Below, in pieces: positions 51,498-59,411 of a stretch of DNA of 64,000 nucleotides. How positions within the stretch are numbered: position 1 is the stretch's first letter; each line of letters opens with the position of its first letter. Both the position numbers and the translations under genes were made by a program. Below the pieces are notes generated by a model. The model was not told the DNA's origin. It did not search any database and was given only the letters and a program-made list of their open reading frames with translations. The DNA comes from JASHSH01 sp036490215 (GTDB lineage: Bacteria; Pseudomonadota; Alphaproteobacteria; Rhodospirillales; Magnetospirillaceae): positions 1 to 64,000 of the forward strand of contig DASXEH010000017.1 in NCBI GenBank assembly GCA_036490215.1, read 5' to 3'.

Positions 51498-51983
51498 ATG
51501 AATCTCTGTATGCGAATCGCGTCGGTCGCGACGCTTGCGCTGCTGTTCGCCTGCAACACCGACAGTGCAAAGAAGGACGATAACGCCCAAAAAACGGCCG
51601 AAGTGGGCAAGCCGCTCTACTCCTGCTATCGCCACATCACCAATCGCAGCAGCTGCCCCTGGAAATTCCAGGTCCAGCAAGACGGCACCCAGTATGGAAA
51701 TGTCTATTTTGGGGATGGGACCCTCGCGAACTGCACCCAGCAGAACGGGCCGTGCACGATTCCCGCGAATACCACGATCCAAATTCAATACACGACGACC
51801 GACGGCTCTGCCCAGGGCGTCATGGACGTCACCGACCAGAACGGCAAGATGAACAATTGGTTCTACGTCAACAAAGTCGTGGATATATGTCCCGACTACC
51901 ATCATTCGGGAAACACAGGCGCGGTTGCACTCAACGATCCCGCCGACGGTGATCTAAACGCCTGGGGCCAATGCACCTGGTGA
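51498..51983 (+). CDS. Small Cys-rich lipoprotein of unknown function
   Basis: Protein of 161 residues with a signal peptide ending in the lipobox LLFAC, so the mature protein starts at Cys19. The mature part has seven more cysteines that could form disulfides, and many Asn, Thr and Gln residues (ANTTIQIQYTTTDGSAQGVM). I do not recognise a domain. It is less GC-biased than its neighbours, as is its upstream region, which hints at a different history. It starts with a GGGGG-type ribosome site (AGGGGGAAAAATC). Its last 30 bases overlap the antisense end of the adenylate cyclase gene. Confidence 0.7.
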   Translation: MNLCMRIASVATLALLFACNTDSAKKDDNAQKTAEVGKPLYSCYRHITNRSSCPWKFQVQQDGTQYGNVYFGDGTLANCTQQNGPCTIPANTTIQIQYTTTDGSAQGVMDVTDQNGKMNNWFYVNKVVDICPDYHHSGNTGAVALNDPADGDLNAWGQCTW

Positions 51984-53624
51984 TGCCGTGAGCGCGTAAT
52001 ACTCGACCGGCGCGGCGCGGCCAGAGAGCGTCGCGCTGCGCAGTGTTTGCTTCGAAAGGTCGATGCCGGCGGCCTCGGCGCAGATGCGCGAGACAATCAG
52101 TGGCGCGTCGCCATACTGCTTGCTCAGCCCTTCGAGCCGCGCCGTGGTGTTCACCGTATCGCCAATGGCGGTGATGATCTGCGATCCGGGCGGCCCGAGC
52201 GGACCGACGATCGCCACGCCCTGATGGATGCCGATGCCGATCTTGAGCGGCTGCGGCAGATCGGCGAGCAGATGCGTATTGAGCCGATCGAGCCGCGCCA
52301 GCATGTCGCGCGCACCGGCCAGCGCCGCGCGGGCGCCAGAGGCTGCGTCGCTTCCTTCGTCCATCCCGTAGATCGCCATCAGCCCGTCGCCGGTGAATTG
52401 CGAGAAATGCCCGCCGGTCTCGGTCAGCGCCACAGTCATCTCGCGGAACACCTGATCGAGCAGGAACAGCACGTCATAGGGCAACCGCGCTTCGCCCAGT
52501 TTGGTCGAGCCGCGCAGATCGACGAACATCACCGTGACGAACTGTTCTTGCCCGGCGAAACCTGTGCGGCTGTGTCCATCGTCAGGCGTCGCGGTCGCCG
52601 ACAGCAGCGGCAGGATCGATAAATTGGATATCGGCCGAATCTGGCAGGCCAAGCGGCAATCCGCCGGCGCGCCGATCCGTTCGAGCGCACGCGCTTCCAA
52701 CAGCGACGGCGGCGGCAACGCATCGAGCCCTTCCAGCACGCGCACGCGACAAGTGGTGCAGCGCGCCCGTCCGCCGCAGACCGAGGCGTGCGGAATATGA
52801 CTCTCGAACAGAGTCTCAAGCACCGTCGCGCCAGGCATGATCGCGATCACATGGCCATCGGCATGACGCAGCGTCGCCGGGCTTGCGCGGCGCACCCACC
52901 AGCGGCGCAGCGCTCTTGCCGCAAGGGCGGCGCCAACCATCACGATATGACCGGCGATGATCCACAGCGCGACCTGATCGCCCCAGATTCGTGCCGCGTT
53001 GTTCAAATGAATACGTGCCATCTGCGCAGACAGATATCCCGCCTGCTCGGCCGCGCGCGCCAAGGTGCTGCCGCCGGCGACGTAACCCGCCAGCGCCAAT
53101 ACCGGCCAGACGATCGCAAAGACGATCAGCGCGGGATGCCAGGCAGCATACCAACGCTTGGTGCGCCACCAGAAATGAATGCCGATGGCGGCGTGCGTCC
53201 AGACCGCGGAGACCAGGAACACCTGGGCCACGCCCTTCCACGGCGTGATCACCCATTGGCGCAGCAATACGCTGGTATAGTCGGGCAGCACGCCGAGCTC
53301 GTATTCGCTGAGCCGCGTAGCCGCGATGTGCAGCGCCAGGAAAAGTGGGATCGAAAGGCCGAAGCCGAGCTGCCACCAGCCCCAGCGCGAGAGACGCAGA
53401 TGACGGCGCACATAGATCGACCACAACGCATTGGCGTAGTGCGCCGCCAGCGCCGTGCACACCAATGCGGTGCCGACGGAGGTGCGCCAAGGATCGATCA
53501 AATAGTGATGCGCGGTATCGGCCAGCGGGATGGAGACGAGCAGGCAGATGTGATCGGCGAAGTGGCAGATCACATAGGCGAGCATCACCAACGCGCTGCT
53601 TGAGCGGATCAGGCCGCGGTTCAT
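51954..53624 (-). CDS. Membrane adenylate cyclase with His-rich anchor and 2Fe-2S domain
   Basis: Protein of 556 residues. The N-terminal half has about six or seven transmembrane helices with several histidines (CHFADHICLL, LALHIAATRL, WTHAAIGIHFWW, WIIAGHIVMVG), suggesting b-type heme ligation as in succinate dehydrogenase or fumarate reductase anchors. A plant-type 2Fe-2S ferredoxin domain follows, with CGGRARCTTC and a later CRLAC. A class III cyclase domain (about 370-540) carries the metal Asp residues in VMFVDLRGSTKLGE and FTGDGLMAIYG. It should make cAMP under redox or quinone control, like the Sinorhizobium CyaC group. The start is set at 53624 because GAGGAG precedes it; the frame continues to 53702 without support. 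Confidence 0.87.
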   Translation of the reverse strand: MNRGLIRSSSALVMLAYVICHFADHICLLVSIPLADTAHHYLIDPWRTSVGTALVCTALAAHYANALWSIYVRRHLRLSRWGWWQLGFGLSIPLFLALHIAATRLSEYELGVLPDYTSVLLRQWVITPWKGVAQVFLVSAVWTHAAIGIHFWWRTKRWYAAWHPALIVFAIVWPVLALAGYVAGGSTLARAAEQAGYLSAQMARIHLNNAARIWGDQVALWIIAGHIVMVGAALAARALRRWWVRRASPATLRHADGHVIAIMPGATVLETLFESHIPHASVCGGRARCTTCRVRVLEGLDALPPPSLLEARALERIGAPADCRLACQIRPISNLSILPLLSATATPDDGHSRTGFAGQEQFVTVMFVDLRGSTKLGEARLPYDVLFLLDQVFREMTVALTETGGHFSQFTGDGLMAIYGMDEGSDAASGARAALAGARDMLARLDRLNTHLLADLPQPLKIGIGIHQGVAIVGPLGPPGSQIITAIGDTVNTTARLEGLSKQYGDAPLIVSRICAEAAGIDLSKQTLRSATLSGRAAPVEYYALTASPGALAPGV

Positions 53625-53670
53625 GACGCTCCTCACCCCTGCACCGGCGCCGCTGGTCCGCCGCCAGCCG

Positions 53671-53853
53671 TCACTTTTTGAATAGGCCTTCGACGCCGGC
53701 ACGGTGGCTGGTCTTGGCCTTGATTACAGCGCGCACGCGTGAAATCTCGTCTTCGAGCTCGGCAATGTAAGCATTGAGCTCGGCCACACCCATCACCTCG
53801 AGGTTGCGCAGCTGCGGCTTGGCTTTGCGTGGTTCGAGATCGTCCGTATCCAT
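53671..53853 (-). CDS. DUF1192 small protein
   Basis: Protein of 60 residues of the alphaproteobacterial DUF1192 family: an acidic N-terminus (MDTDDLEPRK), then MGVAELNAYIAELEDEISRV, a coiled coil, and a Lys-rich end. Its function is unknown. It precedes the adenylate cyclase by 46 bases on the same strand and is divergent from the quinone oxidoreductase, its frequent neighbour in this class. Confidence 0.88.
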   Translation of the reverse strand: MDTDDLEPRKAKPQLRNLEVMGVAELNAYIAELEDEISRVRAVIKAKTSHRAGVEGLFKK

Positions 53854-53944
53854 GTCCTACCCCGCTTTCGCCTCTTGCGCCCTGCTCAGGAGGGTACCAA
53901 ACTCCGCCGGCCCCGCAATCGGGGTCTGTCACGAGACCGGATCG

Positions 53945-54940
53945 ATGACGCTGCCCGAGAGTTATAATTGCATCGAGCTCGACGGTTTCGGGCCGCCAGA
54001 GGTGATGGCCTTGATGGCCCGCCCGATGCTGAAACCGGGCGGCGGCGAAGTTCTGATCAAGGTCGAAGCCGCCGGCGTCAACCGACCGGACGTGCTGCAG
54101 CGCTTGGGCAATTACCCGCCGCCGCCCGGCGCCTCGCCGATCCTGGGGCTTGAGATCGCCGGCAAGATCGTCGCGCGCGGCGGTGGGGTCAGCGATCTTT
54201 CGGTCGGCGACTATGTTTGCGCGCTGGTGACGGGCGGCGGTTATGCCACCTACGCCTTGGCCGCTGCGCCGCTGTGCCTGCCGATTCCCAAGAACTTCAA
54301 CTCGGTCCAGGCAGCGGCCTTGCCCGAGACCTTCTACACCGTCTGGCACAACCTGTTTCAGCGCGGCCGCCTGGTGGCCGGCGAAAGCGTGCTGATCCAT
54401 GGCGGCGGCAGCGGTATCGGCACCACGGCGATCCAACTTGCCAAGGTTCTGGGGGCGCGCGTCTTCGCCACGGCGCGCGGTGCGGAACGGGTGAAAGCCT
54501 GCGCCGACCTGGGTGCTGATCGGGCGATCGATTATGCCTCGGAGGATTTCGTCGAGGTGATCCGCGACGAGACCAAGGGCAAGGGCGTCGAGGTGGTGCT
54601 CGACATGGTGGGCGGCGACTATCTCCGCCGCAACCTCGCCTGCCTGGCGGTCGAGGGGCGGCATGTCAGCATCGCCACCCTGCGCGGCGCCACGACCGAT
54701 CTCGACATCCGCACCTTGATGCAGCGGCGCCTGACCCTGACCGGTTCGACCCTGCGGCCCCGGTCCGTCACCGAGAAGGCCGTCATCGCCCAGGGCCTGC
54801 GCGACCGGGCTTGGCCCTTGCTCGACTCGGGACGGGTCAAACCGGTCATCCATGCGACCTTCCCCCTGGCCAAGGCCGCCGACGCCCATCGGCTGATGGA
54901 AAGCGGCGACCACTTCGGCAAGATCGTTCTAACTATTTAG
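53945..54940 (+). CDS. NAD(P)H-quinone oxidoreductase, PIG3-type zinc-free MDR
   Basis: Medium-chain dehydrogenase/reductase of 331 residues. The N-terminus has VLIKVEAAGVNRPDVLQRLG then NYPPPPGASPILGLEIAG, typical of the TP53I3/PIG3 quinone reductases, and the NADPH-binding loop is LIHGGGSGIGTTAIQLAK. The structural zinc ligands of alcohol dehydrogenases are absent. I use ATG 53945; the longer frame from 53774 overlaps the divergent DUF1192 gene. Confidence 0.92.
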   Translation: MTLPESYNCIELDGFGPPEVMALMARPMLKPGGGEVLIKVEAAGVNRPDVLQRLGNYPPPPGASPILGLEIAGKIVARGGGVSDLSVGDYVCALVTGGGYATYALAAAPLCLPIPKNFNSVQAAALPETFYTVWHNLFQRGRLVAGESVLIHGGGSGIGTTAIQLAKVLGARVFATARGAERVKACADLGADRAIDYASEDFVEVIRDETKGKGVEVVLDMVGGDYLRRNLACLAVEGRHVSIATLRGATTDLDIRTLMQRRLTLTGSTLRPRSVTEKAVIAQGLRDRAWPLLDSGRVKPVIHATFPLAKAADAHRLMESGDHFGKIVLTI

Positions 54941-54984
54941 AAATTCCCGGTTTTTCCGGACTATCCATTTTTTCGCCGGGGGGT

Positions 54985-55013
54985 TTGACCCAATGCCGGG
55001 GCATCGCTATATA
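54985..55013 (+). promoter_or_regulatory. Strong candidate promoter of trcR with palindromic spacer
   Basis: TTGACC (54985-54990) and TATATA (55008-55013) are separated by exactly 17 bases, the best sigma-70-type match in the window. The spacer contains the inverted repeat ATGCC-GG-GGCAT (54993-55004), a classic place for a repressor operator. The gene starts 90 bases downstream. Confidence 0.7.
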
Positions 55014-55102
55014 GGGTGCGTCAACCGCTGGCATTGACCAGCCCTATCCCGAAAAATTGGCCCTTCGCGCCCTTCGTTAGTTCAAGAAAAGAGGGAAAAA
55101 TC

Positions 55103-55744
55103 ATGGCCTTGCCGCTCATGCCCAAGGCAACCGCCGTCTGGTTGGTGGAAAACACCACCCTGACCTTCGAGCAGATCGCCGCCTTTTGCGGTATGCATGC
55201 GCTCGAAGTCCAAGCCATTGCCGATGGCGAAGTGGCCGTCGGTATCGTTGGCCTCGATCCGGTTGCCAATGGACAGGTCACCCGCGAGGAGATCCTCAAG
55301 GGCGAGCAGGACCAGAGCCATGAACTGGTTCCCTCCTCCGCCCCCGATCTGGTGCGCGTGAAGCAGAAGGGCGCGCGGTACACGCCGGTTGCCAAGCGCC
55401 AGGACAAGCCCGATGCGGTGGCTTGGCTGGTCCGCCATCACCCCGACCTGTCGGATGCGCAGATCGGCAAGCTGATCGGCACCACCAAGGACACCATCGC
55501 CAAGGTGCGCGACCGCACGCATTGGAACACGCAGAACATCAAGCCGCGCAATCCGGTGACGCTCGGCCTATGCAACGAAGCCGATCTGGAAAAGGCCGTC
55601 GCCATCGCGCGGCATCGTGCCGGTCATCCCCCGGCCGAACCCGGCGCGCGCGCGGCTGCGCCCGTCGAAGAAACCCATGAAGAGCACGGCGAGGAATCGG
55701 CCGAACACGACGCCGCCGAACCGCATCTGCACGACCACGAGTAA
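55103..55744 (+). CDS. trcR: DUF1013 cell cycle transcriptional regulator TrcR
   Basis: Protein of 213 residues. The DUF1013 core covers about residues 1-175: LPLMPKATAVWLVENTTLTF, then QIAAFCGMHALEVQAIADGE, AVAWLVRHHPDLSDAQIGKL and GTTKDTIAKVRDRTHWNTQN. Two helix-turn-helix-like segments are visible. The last 40 residues are Glu/His-rich and disordered. The family is conserved across alphaproteobacteria and annotated as a cell cycle transcription regulator. The start is ATG 55103, preceded by GAGGGAAAAA. Confidence 0.92.
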   Translation: MALPLMPKATAVWLVENTTLTFEQIAAFCGMHALEVQAIADGEVAVGIVGLDPVANGQVTREEILKGEQDQSHELVPSSAPDLVRVKQKGARYTPVAKRQDKPDAVAWLVRHHPDLSDAQIGKLIGTTKDTIAKVRDRTHWNTQNIKPRNPVTLGLCNEADLEKAVAIARHRAGHPPAEPGARAAAPVEETHEEHGEESAEHDAAEPHLHDHE

Positions 55745-55810
55745 GGCCGTCGCTGGTCGTCCCCTACATCAGCAGGGGACGATCGCAACTCCATTCCGCC
55801 AAAACTAATA

Positions 55811-55895
55811 CGTCATGCCCGGACTTGATCCGGGCATCCACGTCTTTAGGGTCGCGATAAAGTCGTGGATGGCCGGGTCAAGCCCGGCCATGACG
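55811..55895. repeat. Palindromic intergenic repeat, CGTCATG...CATGACG
   Basis: Two internal palindromes (GCCCGGACTTGATCCGGGC and GGCCGGGTCAAGCCCGGCC) stand within long inverted ends including CGTCATG (55811-55817) and CATGACG (55889-55895), plus inner CCACG/CGTGG. It sits between the converging trcR and prpE and belongs to the dispersed class seen elsewhere here. Confidence 0.7.
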
Positions 55896-55951
55896 AAATC
55901 GGGAAATGGCAACTTTAGCGTGTCACAGGACTCACTTGTCCGGAGTGACGA

Positions 55952-57859
55952 TTATGGGGTGCGCCCCTTCGCGTATCCCACACCGCTGAGGCTATCGGCG
56001 ATTTCGCCCAGAATGACCGGATCGTCGATCGTCGCCGGCATTTTCCAATCCTGATTGTCGGCGATCTTCTGCATTGTGCCGCGCAGGATTTTCCCTGAGC
56101 GCGTCTTGGGCAGACGCTTGACCACCGTCGCGGTCTTGAACGATGCCACGGGACCGATGCGGTCGCGCACCATCTTCACCACTTCGGCGACGATCTCGTC
56201 ATAGGGCCGGTTGACCCCGGCCTTCAGCACCAGGAACCCCAGCGGCAACTGTCCTTTGAGATGATCCTCGACGCCGATCACCGCACATTCGGCAACGTCC
56301 TTATGGCTGGCGAGAATCTCTTCCATCGCGCCGGTCGAGAGGCGATGGCCCGCGACATTGATGATGTCGTCGGTGCGGCCCATGACGAAGACATAACCGT
56401 CTTCGTCGATGAAGCCGGCGTCGGAGGTTTTGTAGTAGCCGGGATATTCGTCCATATAGGATTCGACGAAGCGCGTATCGGCGTTCCACAGCGTCGGCAG
56501 CGCGCCGGGCGGCAACGGCAGTTTCACCACCAGCGCGCCCACCTGTCCGGGCTTAGCCGAGTGATGCGATTCGTCGAGCGCGCGCACATCCCAGCCCGGC
56601 ACCGGCTTGGTCGGTGAGCCAGGTTTCACCGGAAACGCACCGAGTCCAAGAGAGTTGGCGACGATCGGCCAGCCGGTTTCCGTCTGCCACCAATGATCGA
56701 TCACCGGCACTTTGAGCTGCTGCTCAGCCCAGGCGAGCGTGTCGGGGTCGGTGCGTTCACCCGCGAGAAACAGCGCACGCAGCGACGAGACATCGTGCTG
56801 GCGCAGCAGCTTGCCCTCGGGATCGTCGCGCCGGATGGCGCGGAAGGCCGTAGGCGCGGTGAACAGCGTCACCACTTTGTGCTGCGCGACCACACGCCAG
56901 AACGCGCCGGCATCGGGTGTGCCGACCGGCTTGCCCTCGTAGAAGACCGAAGTGCAGCCGGCGATCAGCGGCGCGTAAACCATATAGGAATGGCCGACCA
57001 CCCAGCCGACATCCGATGCGGTCCAGAACACCTCGCCGGGATCGATGTTGTAGATGGCCTTCGTCGACCACTGCATCACCACCGCGTAGCCGCCGCTATC
57101 ATGCACCACGCCCTTAGGCACCCCGGTGGTACCCGAGGTGTAGAGGATGTAAAGCGGATCGGTGGCCGCGACCGGCACGCAGTCGTGCGGCGTCGCCTTA
57201 GCAACAGCCTCAGCCCAATCGAGATCGCGGCCGGGTGTCAGCGTGGCCGTCGCCTGCGGCCGTTGGAAGACGACACTATGGGTCGGCTTGTGTTTGGCAA
57301 GATCGATCGCCTGATCGAGCAGCGGCTTGTAGGGAATCACCCGCTGCATTTCGATGCCGCAGGATGCGGAGAGAATCACCTTGGGCTGCGCGTCGTCGAT
57401 GCGCGTGGCCAGTTCCGGCGGCGCGAATCCGCCGAACACCACCGAGTGCACGGCGCCGAGCCGTGCGCAGGCCAGCATCGCCATCGCCGCCTCGGGCATC
57501 ACCGGCATATAGATGATGACCCGATCGCCCTTCGCGACATCGAGCGAGGCGAGCATGCCGGCGAGGCGCGCCACTTCATCTTGCAGTTCGCGATAGGTGA
57601 TCGTGCGGACGGTGCTGGTGACAGGGCTGTCATAGATCAGCGCCGTCTGCGCGCCGCGACCGGCCTCCACATGGCGGTCGATCGCGTTGTAGCAGACGTT
57701 GATCATCGCGCCCGGAAACCAACGATAGAACGGCGCGTTGCTGTCGTCCAACACCCGGTCCCACGTCTTATGCCAGTGAAGAGCGCGCGCAGCTTCGGCC
57801 CAGAAGCCCGCAGGGTCCTCAAGCGACTGCCGGAACGCGGCGTCGTAAACGCGGCTCAT
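55952..57859 (-). CDS. prpE: Propionyl-CoA synthetase (acetyl-CoA synthetase-like)
   Basis: AMP-forming acyl-CoA ligase of 635 residues, the PrpE length. The AMP-binding motif is YTSGTTGVPKGVVHDSGGYA; DVGWVVGHSYMVYAPLIAG and VIDHWWQTETGWPIV follow, and PKTRSGKILRGTMQ carries the acylatable catalytic Lys. WFPGAMINVCYNAIDRHVEA is typical of propionyl-CoA synthetases. It activates propionate, and possibly acetate, for the methylcitrate or methylmalonyl pathway. The start at 57859 has AGGGAG; a longer frame to 57895 is unlikely. Confidence 0.9.
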   Translation of the reverse strand: MSRVYDAAFRQSLEDPAGFWAEAARALHWHKTWDRVLDDSNAPFYRWFPGAMINVCYNAIDRHVEAGRGAQTALIYDSPVTSTVRTITYRELQDEVARLAGMLASLDVAKGDRVIIYMPVMPEAAMAMLACARLGAVHSVVFGGFAPPELATRIDDAQPKVILSASCGIEMQRVIPYKPLLDQAIDLAKHKPTHSVVFQRPQATATLTPGRDLDWAEAVAKATPHDCVPVAATDPLYILYTSGTTGVPKGVVHDSGGYAVVMQWSTKAIYNIDPGEVFWTASDVGWVVGHSYMVYAPLIAGCTSVFYEGKPVGTPDAGAFWRVVAQHKVVTLFTAPTAFRAIRRDDPEGKLLRQHDVSSLRALFLAGERTDPDTLAWAEQQLKVPVIDHWWQTETGWPIVANSLGLGAFPVKPGSPTKPVPGWDVRALDESHHSAKPGQVGALVVKLPLPPGALPTLWNADTRFVESYMDEYPGYYKTSDAGFIDEDGYVFVMGRTDDIINVAGHRLSTGAMEEILASHKDVAECAVIGVEDHLKGQLPLGFLVLKAGVNRPYDEIVAEVVKMVRDRIGPVASFKTATVVKRLPKTRSGKILRGTMQKIADNQDWKMPATIDDPVILGEIADSLSGVGYAKGRTP

Positions 57860-57965
57860 CTCTCTCCCTAATATTCCATCTTCGTTGCCCGACACCCTAC
57901 GGCGCAGCGGCAGCGTATGGAAGGGCAGGTGACGAGCCGCGTTTGCGGCGGCCGATCAGACCCGA

Positions 57966-58133
57966 CTAGGTATGGACGATGCGCTCAAGCTCGTCCTTGA
58001 TTCGCAGCTTTTGTCGTTTGATATCGTGGATCGCGATCGTATCGGGATTGGGACGGCGATTTTCCTCGCCGAGTGCGGCATCGAGTGCCGCGTGTTTGGC
58101 CTTAAGGGCATCAACGTGGTCGTCTGAGCTCAT
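57966..58133 (-). CDS. DUF465 / YdcH-like small protein
   Basis: Protein of 55 residues: MSSDDHVDALKAKHAALDAA then LGEENRRPNPDTIAIHDIKR, ending QKLRIKDELERIVHT. It matches DUF465 (YdcH), a short helical hairpin found in alphaproteobacteria in pairs. GGGAGG lies 7 bases before the ATG at 58133, so the gene is well supported despite its size. It is divergent from a second DUF465 gene at 58315. Function unknown. Confidence 0.82.
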   Translation of the reverse strand: MSSDDHVDALKAKHAALDAALGEENRRPNPDTIAIHDIKRQKLRIKDELERIVHT

Positions 58134-58242
58134 CTAGAGCCTCCCTACCAAACGATGACCGTAGGACCATGCTACGCCCGGCGAGGCGTATTTGTCAGTA
58201 GGGTTAAAACCCGAGAATTTATTTCGAAACACGCCGTCCCGG

Positions 58243-58272
58243 TTACAAATCGAACCGAAAATCTGCTAATCT
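58243..58272 (+). promoter_or_regulatory. Candidate promoter for the plus-strand DUF465 gene
   Basis: TTACAA (58243-58248) and TAATCT (58267-58272) have an 18-base spacer in an AT-richer stretch, 43 bases before the ATG. Confidence 0.35.
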
Positions 58273-58314
58273 TGTCCGTAGTTTAACTCGGCTGTCCCTG
58301 GACCGATCTGGATT

Positions 58315-58521
58315 ATGACGGAAGACGAGACCCGGGAGCTTCGCGCCCGCCTGGAGAGACTGCGTCTGGAACATCGCGATCTCGACGATGTGCTCGCGCG
58401 CTTGTCCGAACAGGCGAGTTACGACCAGCTTCTGATGCAGCGCTTGAAAAAACGCAAACTGGGTCTCAAGGATCAGATCCTCTCGCTGGAAAGCGCGCTG
58501 GTGCCCAACATCATCGCCTAA
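58315..58521 (+). CDS. DUF465 / YdcH-like small protein
   Basis: Protein of 68 residues: an acidic start (MTEDETRELRARLERLRLEH), then RDLDDVLARLSEQASYDQLL and KKRKLGLKDQILSLESAL, the YdcH helical hairpin with the conserved LKKRKL/LKD core. It is a diverged partner of the gene at 57966-58133. In this class such pairs often lie near purE, as here. Function unknown. Confidence 0.85.
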   Translation: MTEDETRELRARLERLRLEHRDLDDVLARLSEQASYDQLLMQRLKKRKLGLKDQILSLESALVPNIIA

Positions 58522-58626
58522 CCGGGCATTTTTCTCCCTCCTCACCGCTGCACTCCGGACCGGCAACCATAAGGTTGCGCATTTCGCTCTCCCGCTCTAT
58601 AGATATGAGCAACCCGGAGGTTGCGA

Positions 58627-59073
58627 ATGAGCGATCGCATCGAAAAGACCATCGAGCTGAGGGCGCCAGTCCGCCGTGTCTGGCGGGCGCTGACGGATCA
58701 TCAGGAATTCGGCACCTGGTTCCGCGTCAAGCTGGAAGGGCCATTCATGATCGGCCAAGTCGCGCGCGGCTATATCACCTATCCGGGTTACGAGCATCTG
58801 CGCTGGGAAGCGGTGATTAAAACGATCGAGCCGGAACGGCTATTCGCCTTCTCCTGGCATCCCTATGCCGTCGATCCCAAGATCGACTATTCCCAGGAGG
58901 CGCCGACCTTGGTCGAATTCCGCCTGGAACCGAGCACGACCGACACGCGCCTTACCGTAACCGAGTCAGGCTTCGACAGAATCCCCAGCCACCGCCGCGC
59001 AGAGGCGTTCCGCATGAACGAGGGTGGCTGGTCGACGCAAATCGAGAATATCGCGCGTCATGTCGCTTCGTAG
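58627..59073 (+). CDS. SRPBCC-family protein (AHSA1/Bet v1 fold)
   Basis: Protein of 148 residues: KTIELRAPVRRVWRALTDHQ, then FGTWFRVKLEGPF, LFAFSWHPYAV and a C-terminal amphipathic helix. This is the START/Bet v1 fold used to bind hydrophobic ligands. GGAGG precedes ATG 58627. Its stop overlaps the ArsR gene by 14 bases, so they are co-translated; such pairs often act in stress or xenobiotic response. The usual gene order is regulator first, so this order is reversed. Confidence 0.9.
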   Translation: MSDRIEKTIELRAPVRRVWRALTDHQEFGTWFRVKLEGPFMIGQVARGYITYPGYEHLRWEAVIKTIEPERLFAFSWHPYAVDPKIDYSQEAPTLVEFRLEPSTTDTRLTVTESGFDRIPSHRRAEAFRMNEGGWSTQIENIARHVAS

Positions 59074-59404
59074 CAGCAGCGCCCCCGCCGCTCGTCGCAA
59101 CCATGCGCCGATCTTTGCGGCGCTGGGCGATGAAACGCGACTTCTGTTGGTCGCCAAACTGTGCGACGGGCAGCGCCGATCGATTTCCGATTTGGCCTCG
59201 GGCACAAAAGTCACGCGCCAGGCGATCACCAAACATCTGCGCGTCTTGGAGAATGCCGGGCTGGTGCGAAGCGTGCGTGCGGGTCGCGAGAGCCTCTATG
59301 CGTTCGAACCGCGTCCGATGCGTGCACTGCAGTCCTATCTCGATCAGGTCGCACGGCAGTGGGACGATGCACTGGGCCGGCTGAAGGCGTTCGTCGAGGC
59401 GTGA
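59060..59404 (+). CDS. ArsR-family transcriptional regulator
   Basis: Winged helix protein of 114 residues: HAPIFAALGDETRLLLVAKL, then SISDLASGTKVTRQAITKHL (recognition helix) and LENAGLVRSVRAGRESLYAF. It lacks the ELCVCDL metal-binding motif of arsenic sensors, so it is the SRPBCC-associated, non-metal ArsR type. Start ATG 59060, inside the end of the SRPBCC gene. Confidence 0.92.
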   Translation: MSLRSSSAPAARRNHAPIFAALGDETRLLLVAKLCDGQRRSISDLASGTKVTRQAITKHLRVLENAGLVRSVRAGRESLYAFEPRPMRALQSYLDQVARQWDDALGRLKAFVEA

Positions 59405-59411
59405 GAAACGC

